A stretch of 15,562 bases of DNA from Fervidifonticultor_A octavus_A (lineage in GTDB: Bacteria > Sysuimicrobiota > Sysuimicrobiia > Sysuimicrobiales > Humicultoraceae). The notes under the pieces were generated by a model. It worked only from the letters and a program-made list of their open reading frames with translations. It was not told the origin of the DNA and made no database searches. The stretch covers positions 1 to 15,562 of the forward strand of contig JAVKID010000070.1 of the NCBI GenBank assembly GCA_031459655.1, given 5' to 3'. Positions 6,805 to 15,052 of the stretch are shown one piece after another; positions within the stretch are counted from its first letter, which is position 1; every line of letters begins with the position of its first letter. A program made the position numbers and the translations under genes.

Positions 6805-9008
6805 CCCGGCCGGGCACAGCCGATCCGGTCGCAGGCTCGGGACTGTCCGAGCCGGACTACCGGGAGCTCTGCCGCCGCCTGGGCCGCGAGCCCAACCCCA
6901 TCGAGGCCCGCATGGTCGGCGTGATGTGGTCGGAGCACTGCGGCTACAAGCACTCCAAGCGGGCGCTGCGCCGGCTCCCGGCGTCCTCGCCGCGGGTCCT
7001 GGGCGGGCCCGGTGAGCACGCCGGGGTCGTCGCCATCACGGCCGACTGGGCGATCGCGTTCAAGATGGAGAGCCACAACCACCCCAGCGCCGTCGACCCG
7101 TACCACGGCGCCGCCACCGGCGTGGGGGGGATCATCCGCGACGTGCTGGCCATGGGCGCGCGCCCCATCGCCCTGCTGGACTCGCTGCGGTTCGGCCCGC
7201 TGGCAGAGGCCCGCACGCGCCGCCTCTGCGGGGGGGTGATCGCCGGCATCGCCGGCTACGGCAATGCGATCGGCGTGCCGACGGTCGGCGGAGAACTGCG
7301 GACCGATCCCTGCTACCGGGACACCCCCCTGGTCAACGTGGCGTGTCTGGGCCTGGTCCGCGTCGGCGCCGTGGCCCATGCCAGGGCGTCTGGGCCCGGC
7401 AACGCGGTCCTCTACGTCGGCGCGCGCACCGGCCGCGACGGGATCGGCGGCGCATCTTTCGCGTCGGCGGACCTGGACGAGGACCGCGAGGCAGAAGACC
7501 GCGCCTCAGTGCAGATGGGCGACCCCTTCACCGGCAAGCTCCTCATCGAGGCCACGCTGGAGGCGCTGGCCGAGGGGACGGTCGTCGCCGTGCAGGACAT
7601 GGGCGCGGCCGGCCTGACCTGCGCGGCCAGCGAGATGGCCGCGCGCGGCGGCGTGGGCATGACCCTCGACCTGGACCGGGTGCCGCTGCGCGAGCCCCGC
7701 ATGCGGCCCGAGGAGATCCTGCTGTCCGAGTCCCAGGAGCGGATGCTCCTGGTCGTCCCGCAGGCCGCGGTGGACCGCGTGACCGCGGTCTACCGCAAGT
7801 GGGGCCTGGTCGCCGAGGCGATCGGCACCGTGACGGCCTCACCGCGGCTGCACGTGCTCGCCGGCGGGAGGACCGTTGCAGATCTCCCGCCCGAGGTCCT
7901 CGCCGACGCACCCGCCTACGAGCCCGCTGCACAGGCTCCGGACGATCTTGAAGCGCGCTGGCGCCTGCAGCCGGGGTCGGTGCCCGCCACCGATCCGGCC
8001 GGCGCCCTGCTGGCCCTCCTCGGCGATCCCGATGTCGCTTCCAAGCGCGCGGTCTTCGAGCAGTACGACCACATGGTCGGCATCCGCACGGTGATGCCGC
8101 CCGGCGCAGATGCGGCGGTGCTGCGCCTCCTCGAGGCGCCGCCGCTGGGGTTGGCGCTGACGGCGGACGGGAACGGGCGCTGGTGTGCCGCCGATCCCCG
8201 GCGCGGCGCGGCGCTGTCGGTGCTGGAGGCCGCCAGCAACCTGGCCTGCGTCGGGGCACGGCCGCTGGCGGTCACCGACTGCCTGAACTTCGGCAACCCG
8301 GAGCGTCCGCAGGTCTTCTGGGCGTTCTGCGAGGCGATCGACGGGATCGCCGAAGCGTGCCTGGCCCTGGACGTTCCGGTCATCGGCGGCAACGTGTCGT
8401 TCTACAACGGGGCGGAAGGCCGGGGAGATGGCGGAGCGATCTCCCCCACGCCCGTGATCGGGATGGTGGGACTGGTGGACGATGTGGGTCGCCTCCCCCC
8501 TCCGGGGTTCCGGGACGATGGCGATCTCGTCGTGCTGCTGGGAGGTAGCCGGGCGGGTCTGGGAGCCAGTCTGTACGTGCGCCACGTTAGCGGCCGCTCC
8601 CTGGGCCGACCCGCCGACCCCGCGCTGCGGGAGTCGGTGCCGGCGATTCGGTGCGCGGCCGACGCGGTCCGCGCGGGCCTGGTCGTCTCGATGCACGACT
8701 GCAGCGACGGCGGCCTGCTGGTCGCGCTCGCCGAGGCCTGCGTGCTCGGCGGCCGCGGCGCCTCGGTCGCCCTCCCGCGAGATCCGGACGTCTGGTTCGG
8801 CGAGGCGCCGGCGCGGTTCGTCGCCTCGGTGCCCCCGAACAGGCTGGAGGCGCTGGAGATGCTGGCCCGCAGGCACGGCGTCCCGTGGGCAGTTATCGGC
8901 CGGGTCGGTGGGGAGGCCTTGCGCGTCAGCCCGAGCGGGGATGCGGGGACGCCCGTTGAGGTCGCGGTCGAGACCCTGGCCGCGGCCTGGAGCGGCCTGG
9001 AGGTCTAG
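6801..9008 (+). CDS. purL: FGAM synthase subunit PurL (small type)
   Basis: PurL uses ATP and PurQ-derived ammonia to turn FGAR into FGAM. At 735 residues this is the small form without a fused glutaminase, so it depends on PurS and PurQ encoded just upstream. Motifs: MWSEHCGYKHS (42-52), FKMESHNHPSAVDPYHGAATGVGG, PTVGGELRTDPCY, the nucleotide/metal motif QMGDPFTGKLL, VQDMGAAGLTCAASEMA, and in the second half NFGNPERPQVFW, VPVIGGNVSFYN and SMHDCSDGGLLVALAE. The duplicated PurM-like architecture is clear. The start is GTG 6801, overlapping the purQ stop by 4 bases, with a G-rich run (GGGGGCG) upstream as a weak ribosome site. It ends 3 bases before purF. Confidence 0.97.
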   Translation: MTRPGTADPVAGSGLSEPDYRELCRRLGREPNPIEARMVGVMWSEHCGYKHSKRALRRLPASSPRVLGGPGEHAGVVAITADWAIAFKMESHNHPSAVDPYHGAATGVGGIIRDVLAMGARPIALLDSLRFGPLAEARTRRLCGGVIAGIAGYGNAIGVPTVGGELRTDPCYRDTPLVNVACLGLVRVGAVAHARASGPGNAVLYVGARTGRDGIGGASFASADLDEDREAEDRASVQMGDPFTGKLLIEATLEALAEGTVVAVQDMGAAGLTCAASEMAARGGVGMTLDLDRVPLREPRMRPEEILLSESQERMLLVVPQAAVDRVTAVYRKWGLVAEAIGTVTASPRLHVLAGGRTVADLPPEVLADAPAYEPAAQAPDDLEARWRLQPGSVPATDPAGALLALLGDPDVASKRAVFEQYDHMVGIRTVMPPGADAAVLRLLEAPPLGLALTADGNGRWCAADPRRGAALSVLEAASNLACVGARPLAVTDCLNFGNPERPQVFWAFCEAIDGIAEACLALDVPVIGGNVSFYNGAEGRGDGGAISPTPVIGMVGLVDDVGRLPPPGFRDDGDLVVLLGGSRAGLGASLYVRHVSGRSLGRPADPALRESVPAIRCAADAVRAGLVVSMHDCSDGGLLVALAEACVLGGRGASVALPRDPDVWFGEAPARFVASVPPNRLEALEMLARRHGVPWAVIGRVGGEALRVSPSGDAGTPVEVAVETLAAAWSGLEV

Positions 9009-9011
9009 CGG

Positions 9012-10457
9012 ATGACTGCGCCTGCAGGCATCTGGAAGGAAGAATGCGGCGTCAGCGGGGTGTACTGCACCGACGGCCAGCCCGCCGCGGCCCTGGTCCA
9101 CGTGGCGCTCTATGCGCTCCAGCACCGCGGCCAGGAGTCGGCCGGCATCGCCGCCTGGGACGGCGAGGTCCTGCGCCACCACCGCGGGATGGGGCTCGTC
9201 GCCCACGTGTTCGACCACGACCGGATCGCCGCGCTGCCGGGTGAGGTGGCCATCGGCCATGTGCGCTATGCGACCATGGGCTCCGCGCGGATCGAGAACG
9301 CCCAGCCGTTCGTCGTCGCCTCTCCGTGGGGCCCGGTGGCCATCGCGCACAACGGCAACCTCATCAACGCGCCGGCCCTGCGCCGCGAACTCGAAGCCGG
9401 CGGCGTCTTGTTCCGGGCGACCACCGACAGCGAGATGATCGCGCACCTGATCGCCCGCGCGCCGGCGGAGAGCGCCGAGGACGCCGTTGCCTACTGCATG
9501 ACCCGCATCGAGGGGGCCTACACCGTGGCCGCGATCGTCGAGGGGCGGCTCTACGGCTTCTCCGACGACCGCGCGATCCGCCCGCTGGTGGTGGGACGGG
9601 GGCCCGGATTCTGGACCTTGGCGTCGGAGTCCTGCGCGCTCGACCACCTGGGCGCCGGGCCGGTCTGCGAGGTGGCTCCCGGGCAACTCGTGATCCTGGA
9701 CGGCACGGGCCTGCGCACGCGGCAGGTGCTCCCGGTGACGCATCCGGCGCACTGCGTCTTCGAGTACATCTACTTCGCCCGCCCGGACACCGTGCTGCGC
9801 GGGCGGAACGTGCACCAGGTCCGGCGCCGCATGGGCCGCATCCTGGCCCGCGAGCATCCGGCCGCCGCCGACGTCGTGATCGCGGTGCCCGACTCCGGGA
9901 CCTCGGCGGCCATGGGCTTCGCCGAGGTCGCCCATCTGCCGTTCGAGGTCGGCCTCATCAAGAACCGGTACATCGGCCGCACCTTCATTCAGCCGGACCA
10001 GGCCACGCGCGACTTCGGCGTGCGACTGAAACTCAACCCTAACGTGGAGGTCATCGGGGGCCGGCGCGTGGTCCTGGTGGACGACTCCATCGTGCGGGGC
10101 ACCACCTCCGGCCGGATCGTCAGGCTGTTGAGGGCGGCGGGGGCGCGCCAGGTCCACGTGCGGATCTCCTCGCCGCCGATCCGGCACGCGTGCTACTACG
10201 GCATCGACACCAGCACCCGGGGCGAACTCATTGCCGCCCGCATCGACGTGGAGACGATCCGGCGGATGATCGATGCCGATTCGCTGGGCTATCTGAGCCA
10301 GGAGGGGCTCGTCGAGGCTGTGGGCCTGCCGGATAGGATGCTCTGCATGGCTTGCCTGGACGGCCGCTATCCGACGCGGGTGCCGACCGAGGAGGAGGCC
10401 GGCCGCGCGGCCCTCGACGCCTTCGCCCCGGCGTCCGCTGGCAGCGTCCCGCCGTGA
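9012..10457 (+). CDS. purF: Amidophosphoribosyltransferase (PurF, Fe-S type)
   Basis: PurF makes 5-phosphoribosylamine from PRPP and glutamine, the first and normally feedback-controlled step. The 481 residues carry an 11-residue propeptide ending KEE before Cys12, which becomes the N-terminal nucleophile after cleavage (CGVSGVY). The glutaminase domain shows HRGQESAGIA, HVRYATMGS, AHNGNLIN and TDSEMIAHL. The phosphoribosyltransferase domain carries VVLVDDSIVRGTTSGRIV. Cysteines 248, 394, 445 and 448 (the last two as CMAC) match the spacing of the 4Fe-4S ligands in the Bacillus enzyme, so oxygen-sensitive cluster maturation is expected. ATG 9012 has GGAGG 8 bases upstream. Confidence 0.97.
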   Translation: MTAPAGIWKEECGVSGVYCTDGQPAAALVHVALYALQHRGQESAGIAAWDGEVLRHHRGMGLVAHVFDHDRIAALPGEVAIGHVRYATMGSARIENAQPFVVASPWGPVAIAHNGNLINAPALRRELEAGGVLFRATTDSEMIAHLIARAPAESAEDAVAYCMTRIEGAYTVAAIVEGRLYGFSDDRAIRPLVVGRGPGFWTLASESCALDHLGAGPVCEVAPGQLVILDGTGLRTRQVLPVTHPAHCVFEYIYFARPDTVLRGRNVHQVRRRMGRILAREHPAAADVVIAVPDSGTSAAMGFAEVAHLPFEVGLIKNRYIGRTFIQPDQATRDFGVRLKLNPNVEVIGGRRVVLVDDSIVRGTTSGRIVRLLRAAGARQVHVRISSPPIRHACYYGIDTSTRGELIAARIDVETIRRMIDADSLGYLSQEGLVEAVGLPDRMLCMACLDGRYPTRVPTEEEAGRAALDAFAPASAGSVPP

Positions 10458-11497
10458 GGCGCGACCCCGCGGACCGCGGCGCGGCACCCACCTACCGGGA
10501 GGCCGGCGTGGACATCGAGGCCAAGATCCGGTTGCTGGCCGACCTCGCGCCGGTCATCACCGCAACCCAGACCGACGCGGTCGGCACGGGCTTCGGCGCG
10601 TTTGCCGGGGCGCTGCGGGTCTCCCCCACCGATGCCGGCTACCTGGTGGCCACCACCGACGGCGTCGGCACCAAGGCGCTCGTGGCCCGCCGGCTGCGTC
10701 GGGACCGCGTGGTCGGCGCGGACATCGTCGCGCACTGCGCCAACGACCTTGTCGCGGTGGGGGCCCGCCCGGTGGCGTTCCTCGACTACATCGCCATGGC
10801 CCGGCTCGACCCGACGGTCGTCCGCGCGCTCGTGGAGGCCATGGCCGGTGCCTGCCGGGCGCTGAGGGTGGTCCTGCTGGGGGGTGAGACCGCCGAGATG
10901 CCGGGGGTCTACCGGGAGGACGCCTGCGACGTCGTCGGCACGATGATCGGGCTCGCGCCCGCCGACGGGCTGATCACCGGGTCGGCGATCCGGCCCGGCG
11001 ACCGGCTGGTGGGCCTGGCATCGACGGGCCTGCACACCAACGGCTACTCGCTGGCCCGCCGGGTCCTCGAACAGGCCGGCCTCTCGCTGGACGACTCCGT
11101 CCAGGACCTGGGGGCCACGGTCGGCGACGCGCTGCTGGCGCCCCACCGGTGCTACGCGCCCGCAGTCCTCTCGCTGCTCTCGCAGGGCGTCGTCCACGGC
11201 ATCGCCCACATTACCGGCGGCGGGCTCCCGGACAACCTGCTCCGCATCCTGCCCCATCGGTGCCGCGCGCGACTGGTGCCCGGATGGCCGCAGCCGGCGA
11301 TCTTCAGCTGGCTGCAGCGGGTCGGAGGCATCCCCGACGAGGAGATGGTCAGGACGTTTAACCTGGGCATCGGCATGGTTGTGGTCGTCCCGCCCCATGA
11401 CACGCAGCCCGTGATCCGCCACTTCCGCAGCCAGGACATCCCGGCGTTCGAGATCGGCGCCGTCGGGGAAGGGCCGCGGGGCGTCGAGTTGGCATGA
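10454..11497 (+). CDS. purM: Phosphoribosylformylglycinamidine cyclo-ligase (AIR synthase)
   Basis: PurM closes the imidazole ring: FGAM plus ATP gives AIR. The 347-residue length is normal. It contains TYREAGVDIEAK at the N-terminus, ATTDGVGTKALVA, HCANDLVAVGARPVAFLDYIA, the LGGETAEMPGVY motif, GLASTGLHTNGYSLARR, AHITGGGLPDNL and a C-terminal FNLGIGMVVVV strand. The start is GTG 10454, which overlaps the purF stop (GTGA) and gives a short 13-residue lead before the conserved YREAGVDI. The frame is open further upstream within purF, but without PurM homology. No convincing ribosome site is seen, so translational coupling to purF is likely. Confidence 0.96.
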   Translation: MRRDPADRGAAPTYREAGVDIEAKIRLLADLAPVITATQTDAVGTGFGAFAGALRVSPTDAGYLVATTDGVGTKALVARRLRRDRVVGADIVAHCANDLVAVGARPVAFLDYIAMARLDPTVVRALVEAMAGACRALRVVLLGGETAEMPGVYREDACDVVGTMIGLAPADGLITGSAIRPGDRLVGLASTGLHTNGYSLARRVLEQAGLSLDDSVQDLGATVGDALLAPHRCYAPAVLSLLSQGVVHGIAHITGGGLPDNLLRILPHRCRARLVPGWPQPAIFSWLQRVGGIPDEEMVRTFNLGIGMVVVVPPHDTQPVIRHFRSQDIPAFEIGAVGEGPRGVELA

Positions 11498-12132
11498 CCC
11501 GCCTGGTGGTCCTGGCCTCGGGCCGGGGCACCACGCTGCAGGCCCTGCTGGAGGCGTTCCCGCCGAAGGGGTCTCCGGAAGGCATCGCCGTCGTCGCGGT
11601 GATCTCCAACACCCCCGGGGCCGCGGCGTTGGAGCGGGGCCGTCGCGCCGGCATCCCCTCCCTGCTGGTGGACCATCGGCGGCGCAGCGTCGAAGCGTTT
11701 GAAGCGGATCTGGTCGCGGCGATCGACGCCCAGCGGCCCGACTTGGTCTGCCTGGCGGGATTCCTGCGGATCCTGTCGCCGGCCTTCGTCCACCGCTACC
11801 GGGGCCGGATCCTCAATACCCATCCGGCCCTGCTGCCCGCCTTTGGGGGGAGGGGGTTCTACGGCGAGCGGATCCACCGCGCCGTCCTGGCGTCCGGGAC
11901 GGCAGTCACCGGGTGTACGATACACCTAGTGGACGAGACGCCAGACGGAGGCCCGATCGTCGCCCAGGTGGCCGTGGCGGTCCGCCCGAACGACACCCCC
12001 GAGATCCTGGCCGCCCGGGTGCAGGCCGAGGAGCGCCGCCTCTACGTCGACGCCATCCGATGGTGGGCGGCCGGTTGCCTGATACTGGACGGCGGGCAGG
12101 TCCGGTGGAGGCCGCCAGGAGGAGGCTTGTGA
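11494..12132 (+). CDS. purN: Phosphoribosylglycinamide formyltransferase
   Basis: PurN transfers a formyl group from 10-formyltetrahydrofolate to GAR. The 212 residues include LASGRGTTLQALLEA at the N-terminus, a VCLAGFLRILSPAFV block, and the catalytic trio Asn108 and His110 in ILNTHPALLP plus Asp151 in DETPDGGPIV. GFYGERIHRAVLASG is common in non-enterobacterial PurN. The ATG overlaps the purM stop (ATGA). Near 11912-11926 an inverted repeat brings two codons rare for this window (ATA, CTA) into the stretch coding TIHLV. Confidence 0.96.
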   Translation: MTRLVVLASGRGTTLQALLEAFPPKGSPEGIAVVAVISNTPGAAALERGRRAGIPSLLVDHRRRSVEAFEADLVAAIDAQRPDLVCLAGFLRILSPAFVHRYRGRILNTHPALLPAFGGRGFYGERIHRAVLASGTAVTGCTIHLVDETPDGGPIVAQVAVAVRPNDTPEILAARVQAEERRLYVDAIRWWAAGCLILDGGQVRWRPPGGGL

Positions 12133-13682
12133 CGCAGATCGGACGGGCGCTGCTCAGCGCCAGCGACAAGACCGGGATCGTCGCCCTGGCCCAGGCCCTG
12201 CAGGAGGCCGGCGTCGAGGTGGTCTCGACGGGCGGCACCGCCGCGCACCTGCGGGCAGCCGGCGTGCGCGTGCAGCCGCTCGAGCAGATCACCGGCTTCC
12301 CCGAACTGCTGGGCGGCCGGGTGAAGACGCTCCACCCGGCGGTGGCCGCCGGGCTGCTGGCCCGCGACGACCCCGGCGATCTCGCCGAGGTGGCGCGCCA
12401 CGCCATCGGCCTGATCGGTCTCGTGGCCGTGACCCTCTACCCATTTGAGGAGGCCGCTGCGCGCGGCCTCGAGATGGGCCGGGCCGTGGAGGAGATCGAC
12501 ATCGGCGGGGTCACGCTGCTGCGGGCCGGGGCCAAGAACTGGTCGCGGGTCGTCGTGCTGAGCGATCCCCGGCAGTACGGCGAGGTCATCGAGGCGATCC
12601 GGTCCGGCAGGGGAGTCTCAGAAGGGGCGCGCCTGCGGCTGGCTGCCGAGGCGTTCGCGCGGGTCGCGGCCTACGACGCCGCGATCGCGGCGTACTTCCA
12701 GCGGGCCGCCGGCCAGGACCCGTTTCCCGAGCGTCTGACGCTGACGTTTCGCCGGCAGGCCGAATTGCGCTACGGCGAGAACCCCCACCAGCGCGCGGCC
12801 CTGTACGCGGCTGTGGTCCCGGGCTGCGGCGAGGTGATCTCGGCCGAGGTCCTCGGCGGCCGGGCGCTCTCGTACAACAACATCGCCGACCTGGAGTCGG
12901 CGTGGGCCCTGGTCCGCGACCTGCCGCCGCCTTCCGCGGCCATCATCAAGCACGCCAACCCCTGCGGCGCCGCCACGGCCGGGACAGTGCACGAAGCGTT
13001 CGTGCGCGCCCGGGAGGGCGACCCGGTCTCTGCCTTCGGGGGGATCGCCGCCGTCAACGCTCCAGTCGATCGGGCGGCGGCGCAGGCCATGGCCGATCTG
13101 TTCCTCGAGGCGATCATCGCGCCGTCGTTCGAGCCGGACGCGCTGGAGGTGCTGCGAGCGAAGAAGCACCTCCGGCTCCTGGCGGCCGGAGGTGCGGGAT
13201 CCGGTCCGGTCCCCGCGTGGCCCTGGGGCCTGGAGGTGCGGAGCCTGCGCGGGGGTCTGCTCGCGCAGGAGGCGGACGTCCTCGGCCGGGACGAGTCCCG
13301 GTGGGTGGTGGCCACAGACCGCGCGCCCGATCCGGCGGAGTGGGAGGACCTCCGGTTCGCCTGGGCGGTCTGCGCGCACGTCAAGTCCAACGCCATCGTG
13401 CTGGCCAGGGATCGTCAGGTCGTTGGGGTCGGGGCGGGCCAGATGAGCCGCGTGGACAGCGTCCGACTGGCGGCGGCCAAGGCCGGCGACCGCGCCCGCG
13501 GCGCGGTCGCGGCGTCCGACGCCTTCTTCCCGTTTTCCGACGGCATCGAGGCCGCGTCCGCCGCCGGCGTGACCGCGATCATCCAGCCCGGCGGCTCGGT
13601 GCGCGACGCCGAGGTGATTGCATCGGCCAACCGCCTGGGCCTGGCCATGGTCTTTACCGGCGAACGCCACTTCCGGCACTGA
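12129..13682 (+). CDS. purH: Bifunctional AICAR transformylase / IMP cyclohydrolase
   Basis: PurH carries out the last two steps to IMP: formylation of AICAR with 10-formyltetrahydrofolate and ring closure. The 517 residues show both domains. The N-terminal MGS-like cyclohydrolase has ALLSASDKTGI, STGGTAAHLR, GRVKTLHP and the EEIDIGGVTLLRAGAKN block. The transformylase domain has LRYGENPHQRAAL, SYNNIADLESAW, the active-site motif IKHANPCGAA, SAFGGIAAVN, HVKSNAIVLA, SDAFFPFSDGIEAA and the final GLAMVFTGERHFRH. The GTG start overlaps the purN stop (GTGA), with an AGGAGGAGG tract a few bases upstream. It ends the purine genes. Confidence 0.97.
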   Translation: MTQIGRALLSASDKTGIVALAQALQEAGVEVVSTGGTAAHLRAAGVRVQPLEQITGFPELLGGRVKTLHPAVAAGLLARDDPGDLAEVARHAIGLIGLVAVTLYPFEEAAARGLEMGRAVEEIDIGGVTLLRAGAKNWSRVVVLSDPRQYGEVIEAIRSGRGVSEGARLRLAAEAFARVAAYDAAIAAYFQRAAGQDPFPERLTLTFRRQAELRYGENPHQRAALYAAVVPGCGEVISAEVLGGRALSYNNIADLESAWALVRDLPPPSAAIIKHANPCGAATAGTVHEAFVRAREGDPVSAFGGIAAVNAPVDRAAAQAMADLFLEAIIAPSFEPDALEVLRAKKHLRLLAAGGAGSGPVPAWPWGLEVRSLRGGLLAQEADVLGRDESRWVVATDRAPDPAEWEDLRFAWAVCAHVKSNAIVLARDRQVVGVGAGQMSRVDSVRLAAAKAGDRARGAVAASDAFFPFSDGIEAASAAGVTAIIQPGGSVRDAEVIASANRLGLAMVFTGERHFRH

Positions 13683-13693
13683 CCGGGGATCCT

Positions 13694-14104
13694 GTGCACC
13701 GCCCTGCCGTCTTTCTGCCGCTGGTGTGCTGCCTCCTGGCCGCGCCTTCGGGCCTGCTGGCGCGCGCCAGCCCTGCGCCACCGCCGCCGCAGGTGGCCTC
13801 CGCCGAACAGGTGGACCGCGGCCGGACCGTCTTCCGGTCGAGCTGCGCCACGTGCCACGGTCCCGAGGGCCAGGGGGGCGAGGGCCCGACCCTGATCGGC
13901 CCCACAAGCGTGGTCCGGGGCTACCGCACGGCGCAGACCCTCTTCGACTTTGTCAGCGCCAACATGCCCTTTAACGCACCCGGGAGTCTGAAGGCCGAAG
14001 ACTACTGGGACGTCCTGGCGTTCGTGCTGGATGCAAACGGCCTGCTGCCGCCGGATGTCGTCCTGGGGCCCGAGACGGCTCCGAACATCCGGATCAACCC
14101 CTAG
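13694..14104 (+). CDS. Small exported monohaem c-type cytochrome
   Basis: This is a 136-residue protein starting at GTG 13694, 11 bases after purH. Residues 1-25 are a signal peptide (HRP, hydrophobic FLPLVCCLLAAPSGLL, probable cut after ARA), followed by a Pro-rich linker. The haem-binding motif CATCH is at residues 51-55 and the likely distal ligand is Met91 in NMPFNAPGSL. The pattern VDRGRTVFRSSCATCHGPEGQG and the closing EDYWDVLAFVLDANGLLP are typical of class I cytochrome c (cytochrome_CBB3/DHOR type) domains. It would act outside the membrane as an electron carrier or as a small subunit of an oxidoreductase; the partner is not in this window. Cys12-Cys13 lack a good lipobox, so a lipoprotein is less likely. 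Its closeness to purH suggests cotranscription. Confidence 0.88.
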   Translation: MHRPAVFLPLVCCLLAAPSGLLARASPAPPPPQVASAEQVDRGRTVFRSSCATCHGPEGQGGEGPTLIGPTSVVRGYRTAQTLFDFVSANMPFNAPGSLKAEDYWDVLAFVLDANGLLPPDVVLGPETAPNIRINP

Positions 14105-14134
14105 TCGGCCGGGTGCGCTCGCAGCCGGCGGGGC

Positions 14135-14899
14135 CTACGACCACAGCGCCACCAGCGCTGCCGTGGCCAGCGCCCCGGCTGCCGTCGCGAGGAGGTTGAC
14201 CACGGAGTTTGTGATCCAGCCCACCCCGCGGATCCGCACGGTGTCGCGGCCGGGTTCCTCGGTCAGGATCCCGTCCCGCCGGAAAACCGCCTGCACCGTC
14301 TCGCCGAGCAGGCTGTCGATGAACATGGCCCCGATGCCCGCCGCACAGATGAACCAGAACAGCCTCCACCCCCCACCGGTTGCCCACACGCCGACCGCGG
14401 CCATCACCGCCGCCGCGGCTGCGCCCGCAGCCGTGCCCGCTAGCGTCACGCCGCCGGAGGTTCCTGGGGGGACAGGGCGTCCGCTCGTGAGCAGACGAGG
14501 CGTCGTCGGGCTGAGCAGCCCGAGTTCGGTCGCCCACGTGTCCGCGGCGGCCGCCGCCACGGCGCCGAAGAACGCCGGCGGCAACAGCGGCCGCAGGGCG
14601 TCCCATGTCAGCGTCCCCCAGAGGACGCTGACCAGGGCCGCGACCCCTCCGGTTCCCACCACCTGAGCGGCCGTCCGGCCGCGACCGCGGTGCTCGGGCT
14701 GCGTCTTGCGTGTCCGTCCTACCAGCGTGAGCAGGCTCCCCGACACAAAGAACGCCACCAGCGCCGCCGCCCAGCGCACGCCGCCGAATTCGAGGACGGC
14801 TGCGCCCGCCAGGGTGGCGGCGAGGGCGCCGTCGGCCGTCAACCACCGCCACCGCCAGCCCGCCGCCGCCACCACAGCGGCCAGCAAGAGGCTTTGCAT
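14135..14899 (-). CDS. DUF92 family integral membrane protein
   Basis: This is a 254-residue, strongly hydrophobic protein with about six membrane segments. DUF92 hallmarks are visible: GALAATLAGAAVLEFGG (24-40), RTAAQVVGTGGVAAL (75-89), ADTWATELGLLS (119-130), the GTSGGVTLAGT block (146-156), FIDSLLGETVQA (193-204) and NSVVNLL (231-237). Plant and cyanobacterial relatives (VTE6) act as phytyl-phosphate kinases, so an isoprenyl-phosphate kinase-like role is possible, but the substrate here is unknown. The frame is open upstream to 15205, into the rRNA gene. I chose ATG 14899 because the hydrophobic N-terminus begins there and the upstream part overlaps the rRNA promoters. No clear ribosome site is seen. 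It converges on the cytochrome gene with 30 bases between the stops. Confidence 0.85.
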   Translation of the reverse strand: MQSLLLAAVVAAAGWRWRWLTADGALAATLAGAAVLEFGGVRWAAALVAFFVSGSLLTLVGRTRKTQPEHRGRGRTAAQVVGTGGVAALVSVLWGTLTWDALRPLLPPAFFGAVAAAAADTWATELGLLSPTTPRLLTSGRPVPPGTSGGVTLAGTAAGAAAAAVMAAVGVWATGGGWRLFWFICAAGIGAMFIDSLLGETVQAVFRRDGILTEEPGRDTVRIRGVGWITNSVVNLLATAAGALATAALVALWS

Positions 14900-14973
14900 G
14901 GCGGGACTATTCCGCCACGGCGTCGCGGCCCCCTGGTCCGACCACCTCGTGCAGGCTTGCCGGGGCTGGCCCG

Positions 14974-14982
14974 TGGTATAAT
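14974..14982 (+). promoter_or_regulatory. Upstream rRNA promoter (P1), extended -10
   Basis: TGGTATAAT contains a perfect -10 hexamer (TATAAT, 14977-14982) with the TGn extension, which can compensate for a poor -35. No good -35 stands at 16-18 bases; TTGCCG at 14957-14962 is only 14 bases away. It lies 44 bases upstream of the second promoter, the usual tandem layout of rRNA operons. Confidence 0.6.
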
Positions 14983-15020
14983 GGGAGTGCCGAGGCGTGC
15001 TGTCCAGGTCGCAGCGGGCC

Positions 15021-15049
15021 TTGACAGCCGCAGGGGCGATTGCTATAAG
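15021..15049 (+). promoter_or_regulatory. rrn P2: Main rRNA operon promoter (P2)
   Basis: A perfect TTGACA (15021-15026) is followed after exactly 17 bases by TATAAG (15044-15049), with TGC just before it as an extended -10. Transcription should begin near 15055-15057, about 100 bases ahead of the mature 16S end. This is the strongest sigma-70 promoter in the window. Confidence 0.85.
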
Positions 15050-15052
15050 AGA

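Noticed and set aside
7839..10487. 882-residue open frame on the minus strand across purL and purF
   Set aside because: Antisense shadow of purL and purF with low-complexity composition and no motif.
14105..14134. Bidirectional terminator between the cytochrome and DUF92 genes
   Set aside because: Only a 5-bp GCCGG/CCGGC pairing with a 12-base loop and no T tract on either strand. A terminator is expected here but not demonstrable.
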